Shown one piece after another: positions 26,101 through 36,800 of a stretch of DNA of 64,000 nucleotides (its first letter is position 1; each line of letters begins with the position of its first letter). Below the pieces are notes generated by a model. That model made no database searches, was not told the DNA's origin, and saw only the letters and a list, made by a program, of their open reading frames with translations. A program made the translations under genes and the position numbers. The stretch is from Eopsaltria australis (lineage: Eukaryota; Chordata; Aves; Passeriformes; Petroicidae), in NCBI GenBank assembly GCA_034509425.1, contig JAVTVJ010000556.1, positions 1-64,000 on the forward strand, written 5' to 3'.

Positions 26101-27867
26101 CCACAGAGTGACCGTAGTGTATAACCCAAATTCACACAGGGTCTCTCCACACAACAGGACCAACACTTTCTTTTCACTATATTTGAATTGCATAATCTTT
26201 TCCAACCCTTTCTGCTCTCTGCACAGCACCTCTCCCTGCACTGCCAGTTACTCTACCTTTCCTCAGACAATGTGTTTTCTCTACAGCAAGGTGCTTCACA
26301 CGAGAGGGAAGTTTTAGTCAGCAGATCTATTGTTCGCTGCTGCTTCAGTCACTGCCCACTCCCTTCCACTTTAATGTTGCCTACTAGGAACAGGCAAATG
26401 GCAAGAGGGATGCACATCCTACTGACTGAACTACTCTACTGAAAAGCCATTTCAACTCAGAACTACCCTCAATGAACACAGCTGACCTGCATGAATGCAG
26501 CATTTTTGTCAGCACCTTCTTGCTGCATTGATCTTACTTCGATTTTAAATTCTTCTGATCAGAAACTACCTGGCCATCTCAGCTATCCCAGAGCAGGATG
26601 AGGCACCAGTAGATGAAGTATATGCTACTGTAATACTACTGCTAATAACAATGCAGCACCAGACCCAAATAGCTCTAGAGGGGTGAAGGCTGTACCTGGG
26701 TACCAAACCCCACTGTCTGTGTAATTAACTCCATACAAGCCACTGACAGAACAGGAAGGTTGTGCCATTTTGGTGTCATGGATCACAAGGGACACACCCA
26801 AAGGGCAGAGCAAGGGGATCCACAGAGAATTTTCACGACTTAACACAATAGGAGAGTGGAGCTCAAAGCATATTTGGCCATCCTGTCCTTGCTAGGAAAA
26901 ATTCTTTTCAAAGTATTAAGATTCTAACACACTGTTTAACACATGTATTTTTTTTCTTTCAGAGCTGTATCTGGTTTGCACAGATAGAAGAAACCCTGTT
27001 CTCTGCTCTCTCCTTCTTCAGCTCTCCCTCTCTCCACACTCTTCCTCCTCCTGGGGGACCCAGGGGAGCAGTAGCAGCCTCTGGTTTCTAACAGCCACAT
27101 AATATTCCTGACAGAAAGAGCCTGTTCAAGAACCGACACAGAGATACCACACTGGAGAAGGAAAAAGGCAGGCAAGAGCAGCAGTGCCCTGCCTGTGGGT
27201 GGGAGGAATGTACCTAAAGGCAGAGCCAGAGCCTGAAGTGCTAGGAAGGGGCGAGAGGCAAGGAAAAGCATCTTAAAGCTGTAGTGAAGTTAACAGCAGA
27301 GGCAATTTGCCCAAAGGCGCTTTTAAAAACCACAGGAAAAGATTTATGTTTTCCCTGTGTAATGTGGCTTTTCCCCCTTTTCCAAATAAACTAAGTTAAC
27401 AACAATGTTTTGACTATTTTCAAGCACGCTCTGGAAAGTCACCTCCCCTCGACCTACCCAGGCAGAAGTTCCTAAATGTTTGAGTCCACAGCTCCTGAGA
27501 GCACATGCCAAAGAGCTGGGTGGCCACGCCACACTGGCTCCTGTCCAGCGTTTCCAAGTTGTGCTGAAATACGGTTGAAAACGTTAAATATTCTCCCAAT
27601 ATTTTCGATACAAACAACCCCTACAGCTGCCAGGAGGATATTTCAGTTGCAGAGGGGAAGGGCACATGGCCAGGAGATACTTTGACACAAGAAGTGTCCC
27701 ACATTACAGTCCAGTCTTGAAGAGGGAAATAAATCACTCCCTATCATCACTTGCATCCTTTCTGTCCATCAAGGCAATGACAACCAAAAAAACCGATGTG
27801 CCACACCTTCTCCTGCTGCAGTGCTGTTGGAGTAGGTAAGGACAAACTCACTGATGCAGAATGGTTT
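23170..27867. other. Intronic, no gene seen
   Basis: Unique sequence. A run at 24690-24704. AT-rich and T-rich stretches around 25140-25190 and 25610-25640. No exon recognised on either strand. Confidence 0.45.
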
Positions 27868-27940
27868 GATGCAGGGAGGTTGGATCAGATGACCCAGTGT
27901 GGTCCCTTGCAACCTTACCCGCTCTGTGATTCTGTGATTT
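27868..27940 (+). mobile_element. CR1 3' tail fragment
   Basis: GCAGGGAGGTTGGATCAGAT is followed by a GGTCCCTTGCAACC-type segment and by CTCTGTGATTCTGTGATTT, the last bases of an avian CR1 including two copies of its terminal 8-bp repeat. Only about 70 bp are present, a strongly 5'-truncated insertion. Confidence 0.85.
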
Positions 27941-29879
27941 TACAAACCACCAAGAAATATGCCATGACAACCAAGCCAACACGACTAAGAGACCACTTTT
28001 GAAGTGGCATGAAAGTTTTTGTACAGCAGATGGCTGACAAGGCAGCCATTTAAAAAGGAGGAAGGAAAAAAAAAAAAAGCCAACCCACCCCAGAAGGCAG
28101 AAGTGCTCTCTGCCATCCTCAGATCCATGCAAAAACACGGCATGAAGCCGAACACGTCCTGAAGCACCCGCTTCTGTCCCACTGAACTTTTGACCTGCAG
28201 GCGGTAGCTGAACCCCTCCTGAGCCCATTGCCGGGTGATGCTGCAGCAGAGATTTAAAAAGAGGAACCCTGCGCCTCGTCAGGCGCCTGCATCTGCCAGA
28301 GCCAGCATGAGGGCCAGCTGTGCCCACCCCCTCCCAAACAATGCCCAGGGTCTGGCCTGATGGATGCACTTCTTTCTTTTTGGACACCCCTTCCCCTGCA
28401 GTCTCTGGCTACGCGCTGGTCCAGCCAAAAGAAAATGAAAACATTTGCTTCCCAGGTTTCTGCCATCCAGCTGCTGATGGCAGCCCGGCATCTGGAAGCC
28501 TGGAAGCTTCACTTTCTTTTGGGCCAATAAGTAGAGGGTAAAGGGTTTGCATTTAAAAAGTGGAAAGAAAGAAAAAAAAGAGCTCCATTCTGCCTCTTTA
28601 TACTACTTAAAGGCCCCAAACTTCTCAAATACCCCCAGCAAATCTGCTCAGCACAGGAGGGATAGGTCCAGATGGCCTATCATTACAGAGCCTTCCAGCT
28701 AGCTAGGAACAGACCCACCAGAAGAGAAAAATATCAGGGGGGAAAGGGAGGGGGAGAGAGAAGAAAAACAAAAATTAGCTAGAGCTTTTTAAAAATGTCC
28801 AACAGAACACCACAAATTGGAAGATCAGGTTTTGTCTGGTTTGAGGACTGCAGGGACGGTAGCAGTGAAACCTTAACCTGATCCGCCTGCTGAAATTGGA
28901 GGGAGAATAAGAGCAAGGGATATTTGTTTCAAGCAGAATTAAGGCTTGTTTAAAACTTTTGCCTTTTGTAACGATGTTGTTGTAAGAGTTTAGCACCAAA
29001 CTCCCCAGTGGAGATACACTGGTATCAGAAAAACAGAAAAAAAAAAAAGTAAAATAAGCCACCAACCAGAATTTAAGCTCAGAGGAGCTCACACCTCCCA
29101 GGAAGAAGAGAATATCCAAGAAGAGCCAGCTGCATCCAGCATAAGACCATCCCTTAGAGATCCTGGGCAGAGCTGGACAAACATCACAGCTGTGAAGCTC
29201 AAGGAGTCTTTGAGCCTGACCATTCTCTAGCTGAAACCCTCTGAGCCTGAATCTCCATTTCTCCTTCCACACACACAGATTGACTCAAAGCACCCCTTTT
29301 ACTCTGCATCCAAATGGAGTGGGGCAGTCACCCCTGGGTTACTCATGAGGGGCACTGACTTTGGATGGAAAGGGCACACCTCGGTCCACTGGTGTTCAGC
29401 CCCAAGCACACCTCCTCACAATAACCGAAGCTAAAGCAAGAATATATCATTTATACATGACACAGACTCACTTTTTGATGGATGGCTAGGGTTTTAGTTC
29501 CTGCTAACATGTGCTTTAAATCCTGGCATCTCCACATCTCCCCTAGAAGAACATCCACCTCCATTTTATTCAGACACCCCTGAAACTCAAGCATGTCTCA
29601 GAGGTAGCAGGGAGACTAGCCAGAAGGGGCACGGGCATTATTAGGTCCAAAACAGTGGAAGAAATCTTCTTAATGCAGCTAAATAAAGCACAACTTAAAA
29701 GAAAAAAACAACACAGAGAGCAGGACTCTTAGAAAAAAGTGCAAGTCCCATCGCTGGCCATTGGTTTCAAACCATGAACTATTTGAGCAGGCTCTTTGTG
29801 CAAAGATCTGTCCCCAGACATCCCCAAAAACAGCGATGAGACTGAAACAACCACACCAGGCAAGAGGTAACAAGGATGG
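27941..29879. other. Intronic, no gene seen
   Basis: Unique intron with several A runs (about 28067-28078 and 29035-29048). No exon recognised. Confidence 0.45.
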
Positions 29880-30239
29880 TGAGCTTCAAGGAACGGCAAC
29901 TTTTGAAACCGCTTGTGCTGGGCTGCTCCCGGTGTGCCGGGGAAGGAGATTTACCCCACGTGCCTGAGGAAGCGGAGCTCTGACAACCGCATCCGTCCTC
30001 TCACATCATCCCGATTTTAACCGCAATTTCCACCGACCCTCGCACAAACGCCATGCTTTAAAACCCGTCTCTGCCAAGGGCTGCAGGCTGTCCACGTGCA
30101 CGGAGTTTTTTGGCGATGTTTTTTTCCGTGTGCTGCTCTGCAACACCCCCAGCACCAACGCGCCCGCACTGCTCCTCCTCCTCCTCCCGGGCATCCCCCC
30201 CAAAAAAGCAAGTTAATTTGTTCCGAGCGATGATGTTAA
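29880..30239. other. CpG-enriched shore of the CECR2 island
   Basis: CpGs are clearly more frequent than in the preceding intron but less than in the island proper. No exon or repeat recognised. An E-box CCACGTG occurs at about 29957. It could host an alternative first exon, but there is no positive evidence. Confidence 0.35.
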
Positions 30240-30373
30240 CTCCCCCAGCCTAAGCGTGCTCCGGGAACCAAAGGGGAGCTCACATTTACTTCATTTGTGA
30301 AGCAAGCCAGATGCTAATTGCCTCCAAAGGTGAAAGGCTAGTGCCTTGGCCCTTTTATCATTGTAAATTCAGG
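30240..30373. promoter_or_regulatory. Candidate regulatory block in early CECR2 intron 1
   Basis: Non-repetitive stretch directly before the degenerate array, with homeodomain-like GCTAATTGCC, the segment CCTCCAAAGGTGAAAGG, and CCTTTTATCATTGTAAATTC. Composition (AT motifs between CpG-containing flanks, no repeats) resembles conserved promoter-proximal enhancers. Conservation was not tested. Confidence 0.3.
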
Positions 30374-30660
30374 TTCCTTCAAGACTTTGCGCTGCTGGGC
30401 CCGGAGAGCCTCCCCCTTTAATGGTTTGGCATCAATAGGAGGGGGAGGGGAGTTCCCTTTCGCAAGAAGTTGCATCATTGAGAGATCTTATCCCCTTTCA
30501 AGATTTCGTACCGCATAAGGGATTCCCCCTCTTCAGAAATTCACATCCTGCTCGAGGAGTTTTGCTCTTTAGGGCTTCGCGCATCCCATTGAACTTTTAA
30601 GCATCTTTGGAATTCGCATTCACGGAGCAATTACTCTCTTTAAAAAACACACGCCACCAC
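30374..30660. repeat. Degenerate tandem array, unit about 37 bp, eight units
   Basis: Eight diverged units start near 30374, 30411, 30453, 30491, 30523, 30560, 30596 and 30632, giving intervals of 37, 42, 38, 32, 37, 36 and 36. Each starts with a pyrimidine run ending CTTT. In the first seven units this is followed by a purine patch (AAGA or similar) and then a core resembling TTCGCATC, giving an approximate consensus CCCTTTCAAGANTTCGCATC. The eighth is the weakest. No two units are identical, so this is either a very old minisatellite or a repeated binding-site array. It lies about 1.0-1.3 kb inside CECR2 intron 1, just outside the CpG island. Confidence 0.6.
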
Positions 30661-31665
30661 GTTATTCACCCGGTTTATTGCCAACGCGCTGGCAAGAATA
30701 GCTTTTCACAGCAAGCACAAAAGATTTCCTACCAGGACACACTTTGTTTGTAACATTTGTAGCCAGCGCGCAAAATATTTACGGGACATTAGCGACGCAC
30801 ACGAAAATAAGAATTAAAATCAAGTAAACAAAAAAACCCCCAAAACCCAAACAACGCACACAAGAAAGTTACACCGGAAAATGGGTGAGAAGGTACGAAC
30901 GCCCAGAGCGTTCCCTTCGCGGGGGACACGGGCGGTGGTGAAGGCACCGTCGATCCCGCCGGCGGCTCCGCGGAGCCGCACAATGAGCGGCGCGGAGCCC
31001 CGCGGAGCGCTCCGGCCTCGCCGGGATGCGGGAGAAAGGCTCGGCAGGACCCTCCGCGTCCCCCGCCCCGCGGCGGCACCGGCCAGGTGGGGACCCCCGC
31101 CCGCAACAAAAGGAGCCGAGCCGGGCACAGCTGAGCGGGCTGGGGAATCCCGCCAGCAGCAGCCGCCGGTACCCCCGGGGGAGCTGGGGGGCTACCGGGC
31201 CGGGCCCGCCTCTCGCCGCCACCATTTTGGGCACGGGGGACCCACGGCGGGCTCCGTGCCGCGTCCGTCCCCCCGCCACCTTTGTGTGCGGACACCGGCC
31301 CGGCGGAACAATGCGGCCCGGCCCCGCTCCGCCCGCGGCCGCCCCCGCCGTGCGCCCCGCCGGCCCTGGAGCCGGGGGTCCTGCCCGCCGCCGCCCACCG
31401 GCGCCCGGGACGGGCGCGCCGAAAGTTTGCGAGCGCGCCCGGGAGCGACGGGGAAGTTGCCGGGTCCGCCGCAAGCGGAGCGGACACCCCGCGCTGCATC
31501 ACGCCGCAATCCCGCGGCTCGCCGGGGGCCGGGGGGTGCCCCCCGCCCGCCGCATCGCGGGGCAGCGGGAGCGGCGTGCGGGACCGCCCGGCACAGCGGC
31601 GGCGGCGCGGACACAGCCCGCGGGCTGTCCGGCGGGACGGGGCGCGGCGTCCGCGGGGTTCTCAC

Positions 31666-31854
31666 CTCGATCTCGAAGTCGGGCAAGCGGAAGGCGGTGC
31701 GGAAGAGCGAGCAAAAGTGCGCGATGGCCGGGACTTCCCACCAGGAGCGGAGCTCGTCCAGCGCCACCGCAGCCGCCGCCTCGGGGCCGCCGGTGCCGGC
31801 TACGCTGCCGCCGCCACCGCCGCCGCCGCAGCCGCCGTCCTCCTCCGGGCACAT
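31666..31854 (-). CDS. CECR2: CECR2 first coding exon (partial gene)
   Basis: Encodes the N-terminus of CECR2, the bromodomain protein that partners the ISWI ATPase SNF2L in the CERF nuclear chromatin-remodelling complex and is needed for neural tube closure in mammals (family knowledge). The 63 codons start with MCPEE, pass through a Gly/Ala-rich stretch (residues 7-31), and end with the segment LRSWWEVPAIAHF, then CSLFRTAFRLPDFEIE, which I recognise as the near-invariant start of vertebrate CECR2. The exon ends in phase 0 after the codon for Glu63, followed by a GTGAG donor at 31665-31661. In the human protein the next residues are ELEAAL, so the junction fits. The ATG has G at -3. The Gly-rich insert is longer than in the human protein, where only a few residues separate MCPEE from LRSWW. 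No bromodomain exon lies in this window. Later exons must lie below position 1. Confidence 0.95.
31802..31840 (-). repeat. CECR2: CCG/CGG trinucleotide tract inside CECR2 exon 1
   Basis: Imperfect GCC/CCG triplets (GGC when read on the coding strand) encode most of the Gly-rich run at CECR2 residues 7-17. The tract lies in frame, so length changes would alter the protein without a frameshift. Confidence 0.8.
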
Positions 31855-32189
31855 CTCCCGCGGCCGCCGTCCGCCCGCTCGGTCGCTGCCTCCCTCACTC
31901 CGCGGGCGGCTGCGTGTGCCGCCGCCGCCGCTCGGCGCTGCGGCCCCGCCCGCCCCCCGGCGCCACGCCGCTCAGCGGCCGCCCCCCGGCGGCCCCGCGC
32001 TGCCCCCTCGCTGCCGCCCGCGCACGGGGCGGCTCAGGGCCGGCGGGGGCGCTGCTGCTGCCGCTGCCCCCCCTACCGCGGGCGGCCGCCGCTGCGCGGG
32101 CCCATCCTCGCCGCCCTCAGCGCCCTCCGCCTCCCGCGCAGGAGCGGCCGCGCCGCCGGGAACAGATGGGCACGGGGGGGGCCGCGCGG

Positions 32190-32420
32190 GCCGGGGCGGG
32201 GCTCCGCGCGCGGGGGGCGTGTCCCGCGGCCGGACAGCCAATGGGAAGGCGCGGAGGGGCGGGCGCGGGGAGGGCAGAGAAGGCGCGAGGGCGGGGCGGG
32301 CGGGGCGGCGCGCGGCCGTGCACGAGGAGGGGGCGGGGCCGGCGCCCATCACAACAACAGGCCCCCGGCACCGCCTGGCCACGCCCACCGGGGGCGGGGC
32401 TAGCGGGGAGGGCGGGGCTC
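32190..32420 (-). promoter_or_regulatory. CECR2: Putative CECR2 core/proximal promoter
   Basis: Upstream of the CECR2 ATG there is no TATA box. There is a cluster of SP1/KLF-type GGGGCGGGG boxes (around 32193, 32290-32310, 32331, 32391 and 32409) and a CCAAT box at 32238-32242 in the context CAGCCAATGGG, a near-perfect NF-Y site. The transcription start is inferred to lie between these boxes and the ATG at 31854, so exon 1 would have a GC-rich 5' leader of a few hundred bases. The same island could also fire toward the plus strand, and the sequence cannot decide that. Confidence 0.5.
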
Positions 32421-32440
32421 CCGCACGCGGCGGCTCCGCT

Positions 32441-32488
32441 GATCCCGGTCCCGATCCCGGTCCTGATCCTGGTCCCGGTCCCGGTCCC
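32441..32488. repeat. Hexanucleotide repeat (GATCCC/GGTCCC)8
   Basis: Eight consecutive 6-bp units, alternating GATCCC and GGTCCC with two GATCCT/GGTCCT variants, at the upstream edge of the CECR2 CpG island. Confidence 0.9.
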
Positions 32489-32520
32489 TGGACTCGGCAC
32501 CGGGAGCGCCGGGGGTGGCT

Positions 32521-33507
32521 CCTGGTGCAGAATCCCCCAGGGTTTCTGCTCTCCCTCTGTCCCTCGGAGTGCGGCAGCCCCAGCCGCGCTCCTTGCTCTC
32601 CGCATGCGGCTGCCACGAGGAGCCGGACACGCTCCGGTGCTTGGGACGCCTCCGTGTGTCACGGTCCGAGTCCGTCCATTCCTCCTGGCTCTGAAATGAA
32701 GAGCAGAGCTGCCCTGTTTTGAATTGTATTGCGGTGAAACAAGCAGGTTTTAATTACCTGCTCGCGGAACTGCCTCAATGGGACAGGGTTCCAGTGGAAC
32801 ACCGAGGAGCCGTGGCTTTGTGGGCTGTCACTGCATCATCTGACAGCCTCTCTGTGGCCACCACGGTACAGCTTCAACACAAAGGGTCACTGTGCCCAGC
32901 TGCTTCAGCTTAAGGTCCTCCCAGTTTCACCTTTCCAGTGAAACCACTGTGAAACTGGAGTTCAGGCACAGTCAGGGCAGAGCAGCGATATGCCGAGTTT
33001 AGGGCAATTCCTTCAGAACTGGACTAATCCCATGGCCTGCTCTTAGCTCACGGGGATGCAAGGAAGCAGTGAAATGCCTGAGTTGGAGTGGGAGGGGGAT
33101 ATCCCCTTCCAGGAGCAGCCTGAAATCCAAGGGGAAAACATTGCAGATTTCCTGCCCTGTGACTCGGAGGCATCAGAGAGGGAAAGGCTGCTGGCATCAG
33201 TCAGTGCCATCATACTGCTGCTGACATAAAGCAGCCTGATTTCAGAGTCTCCAACAAGCATGCACTTTTGAGATCTCCAGGCTTTCCTCTCCCTTTTCCC
33301 CTTCAAAATAAACATATCAGCAGAGAATAAGGTGCAGGTATAGCTCTGTGCTGTGTGTCAGGCCACAGCCCACCAGCCTGACCGGGGAAAACTGGCTGAG
33401 GATGGGAACAGCTAATTCAGAGAAGAAACAAACCAAGGAGCAGCAGCACGGCTCAGCAAGAATGAACAAGCTCTAATTTCACTGCCCTTTTTCCTATGGC
33501 AGGATCA
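32521..33507. other. Upstream flank of CECR2, no gene seen
   Basis: CpG density falls here and no exon or repeat is recognised. Start of the roughly 22-kb interval between the divergent CECR2 and ADA2 genes. Confidence 0.5.
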
Positions 33508-33895
33508 AGGGATACCCAGTGAAACTGGAAGGAAGCGAATTTAAAGTGGTGCAAGGAAATATTTGTACCATGTGTAATTAACACATGGCATTTGTTACCA
33601 CGAGGATTCATTGAGGCCGGGAGATTAGCAGGATTCAGAAAAGGATTAGACATTTATATGGACACCAAGAACGTTCATGGTCACATTAGACAGGATATAA
33701 ATAAATTTTAGAAGGGATATAAACTGTCAGGCTTCAAGGCACAACATAACCACTAACTGATGGCGAAGGATTAAGGAAAAACTTCCCTTGTGGGCGGGTT
33801 ATTCTATAATTGTCCACTGTGGGGTTTCTTGCACCTTTCTTTGAAGTATCAGAGAGTAGCAACTGTTGAAGTGAGAAGACTGGATTAGGAGGGCT
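33508..33895 (+). mobile_element. Old CR1 (LINE) 3' end
   Basis: Segments in order: TACCCAGTGAAACTGGAAGG, CATTGAGGCCGGGAGATTAG, AGCAGGATTCAGAAAAGGAT, TAGACATTTATATGGACACC, CACTAACTGATGGCGAAGG, GTGGGCGGGTTATTCTATAA, TGTCCACTGTGGGGTTTCTT and a final ACTGGATTAGGAGGGCTACC. These follow the 3' end of an amniote-wide old CR1 family. Noticeably better preserved than the copy at 2210-3355. Confidence 0.85.
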
Positions 33896-36800
33896 ACCAG
33901 GCTCATCTGCTGTGGCAACTGCTGTGCTCTTTGGGGGTCTGTGAGGGTCACTTGAGAAGTGGCGTGGCAAAGGGGATGACACAAGAGGTACCATCAGACA
34001 CCTGATTTTTCTTCAGGCACAGACCTTGCTTTCCTTCGCTGCAGATTTCACACAGAAAATAGATTTCCTATGCCTTCCTCACCAAGCTTTTTGCCAAAAT
34101 GTACTGTATTTTTTGAGTAGTTTATAAGTTATCTTTCGAAGTTCTGCCTTTGCATCTGTTTCCCCTAAAAGCTTTTGACTTGGTTCATTTATTGTTTGAA
34201 GGAGACCAATATGTTACACTGAAATCCTGACTGTGTTTCAAGGCACAATGACTGCAGGGCTTGATCTTGAGCAAGGCAGTATCTGATCTCTTGTGTATTG
34301 AGTCTGCCTGCACTGGATTCAGCCAGCTCCAGCTCCACTGCAGTAACTGGGAGAGGAGAGGCTAACTCAGAGTGCTGTGTCAACATGCAGGAATTCACTA
34401 TAAAATACCAACAGTTCTGTGCGAAAATCTTGAAGTGACAAATCCTCAGGCGCAGTTTCCTTCGGGCCAGTCACAAAATTCTATAGTAACTCAGTGCCTA
34501 ATTCTTCCACAGAGCTAACTTTTGGTGCCTGGCCATGTAAGGGGAGTTTATGCTGCATTTCTGCCGTGCTCTGTGCTGGCATTCCTCCCTGAATTCCTGC
34601 AATGTCCAGCCGTGGCTTATCTCTCTGCTGCATCTCTGCTTGCTCTTGACACTGGGTCAAACAGCTTTGTAGAATCCCCACTCTCTGCCCTGCTAAGAAC
34701 TTTGTGAACTTTAATGAAGACTCCTAATCTCTCTTTTTGTCAGAAGAGCTACGGCACCAATTTTGCCTAAAGTTTTTTTGAATTAATTTGGCTCCCTCTA
34801 TCGTCCCCATTATTTCTGTTGGACTGTGTTTTCTCTTACATTGTTCTTTTTATTTCAGGATGCCCACAATCACTTAAGGTTGCTTCCCTTTTCTAGATTC
34901 TTACACTGCTCTTAAATGACTTCTTTAAATTTCCTAATTCAAGGACAAAAACCTCTGCTCTCTGGTGTTCAGCAGTGACAGAGGCTTGGTGAATACACTA
35001 TGGCATTTCCTCTTCTTTGATCCATGTGCTTCTTCTCTTCCAAGCCACCTTTGGTTATGAGTTTCCTGCCCGTAACTAACAAAACCAAATCCTGCTCTGG
35101 CCAGTGTCCTTTCCAACTATGCCATATTCTTCCTCTGGATCATTTTATTTTTTCCTAGGCTGTTGGTAAGGCTTCCTCTACCACTGGTGTTGGATGACAG
35201 AAACACAAGGGAAGCAGGGGATGAGGGAAGCTGGTAAATACTCTGAGAGGGGGAAGTAAATTCATCTCCTTCCTAATTAGCAGGGAGTGAGGAAAAGTCT
35301 GTGCCACAAACACTCGTGGAGTGGAAGGAGCCAGAATGCTGTGAGGGAGGGAGAAAAAGTGGGGAATGTCTGAGAGAGATGGCAAAGTCAGGAGGGAGAA
35401 GCTGAATAAACCAAGAAATGCACAGTGAAGGCAAGGTCTGCTGGTGAGTGGGACGCTGAAGGGCTGAATAAGAAGGTGAGATGAGAAAATATGCAATTTA
35501 AACAGCCTAACAACGTGAAGTTTTAAGTTATCAAGAGAAAAGATGAGGGAGGCAATAAAAAGGAGAGCCAGTTTTTAGGGCAGAGAATGGAAAAGAGATG
35601 GGTGGGCAGAGACAACAGCTGCTGAATGGAGGCATGAGAGAGAACAGGGTCTGCCTGGACAGTGCTGGAAAGCGTGGGAGACAGGAATTTGAAACAGAAG
35701 TAGAACAAGAGAAAAGTGGCATTCCCACTTTTTTTGGCACTGTGAAGTAGCTTGCACAGGTCTGTTGCTGGAGTTGGATATGTGGCATCAACACAGCTAC
35801 ACTTAAACTTCAGCTAGCACCAACAGGGCTGCAGCTTTAGCTGGGACACAAACACTCCTCTCCAGCTTTGAGTCACCAGAAGGTTTTCCATGATTCCTGC
35901 AGACTGAGCAGGGTGGGTTTGAGGTCCATCTGAAGAACCTGTTGCTTGGCCAGAATTCCCTCTCCAGCACTTCAGGCACAGACCCAGCTGTTACACCGTG
36001 GATGCTGCAGTTGTGAAAGGGCTGTGCAGTGTTTGCCTTGTCTCCTGGATGTACACATTCAATCTGTCCAGTGTGCAAGCTAATGTGAAAGCAATCACTC
36101 TGAGAATCTGACCCAGCACCTGAAAAAGTGATGGATGCTCTTTGTGCCATCCCAGATATTCACTCCACAACACTATTTTCAGCTGAACAAACCACTGAAA
36201 GGAGAAGTAATTTCACATTACCCACTTTCCATGAAGCACAGCAGCAGCCACACACATCACCACTGGTTTAGGCAGAAAATTAGCAACATTGGGCCCCTTT
36301 AGCTTGCATCAACTCTCTTCCTTGAAAAGCATCTCCCTACTGGGAATTTGGCTGGCACTGATGTGGCAAAGCACCCTCCATCACGGCTCCTCTCCTGTGT
36401 GCTTTACTGAGCCACACATCAAACCAACAGATCTAAGCCTTAGGTCTCAACAGATTTTCTGCTCCTAACCCATTGGGGCTGAAAACCACAGGTTGTAACT
36501 TGATGTTTTGTCCCCTAGAGAGCAATCAACAGGCGAATGATAATTTGTGGTGATGGATTTAAAGCCAGGGAGCCTGGATCTTTCCAAGGCTTCCCCAAAG
36601 AGCAGCAGAGAGGGGCCCTCTGCCTGGGGGTTGGTTTGTGGCCATCCACGCTCACAGCTGCTGCAGGGACATGAGTCAGACATGGGCTGGCTTGAACGGC
36701 CACAAAACGAGATGGGGAGCCAGTGATCTACCCTGGAAACCTCACTGGGAAGCAGAGTGGAGACACACAAACCCCTGCACTTTTATGCCTCCCCAGGTCT

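Larger units (their letters stand above)
1..31665 (-). other. CECR2: CECR2 intron 1 (5' part)
   Basis: Transcription of CECR2 runs toward position 1, so everything below the donor at 31665 should be intron 1. I looked on the minus strand for the next coding segment (the residues after FEIE, starting ELEAAL in human) and did not find it. The human gene also has a very long first intron (known). The interval carries the repeats and candidate regulatory blocks listed separately. No other coding exon is recognisable in it. That it is all intron is inference from one exon and gene orientation. Confidence 0.75.
30880..32520. promoter_or_regulatory. CECR2: CpG island spanning CECR2 exon 1
   Basis: Dense CpG dinucleotides, very high G+C and many GC boxes begin sharply near 30880 and fade near 32520. 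The island surrounds the CECR2 initiation codon and reaches about 0.65 kb upstream of it. This is the usual architecture of a broadly expressed housekeeping-type promoter. Long open frames on both strands here reflect scarcity of AT-rich stop codons, not genes. Weaker CpG enrichment continues downstream as a shore to about 29890. Confidence 0.9.

Noticed and set aside
1..31665. CECR2 exon 2 inside the window
   Set aside because: No minus-strand segment resembling the residues after FEIE was found. The intron is taken to extend beyond position 1. A splice-aware protein-to-DNA alignment would settle it.
30881..32722. 613-codon plus-strand frame and other long frames (557, 373, 237, 220 codons) on both strands
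   Set aside because: They lie in the CpG island where stop codons are rare. The products are Arg/Pro/Ala/Gly-rich with no domain, and overlap the well-supported CECR2 exon on the opposite strand.
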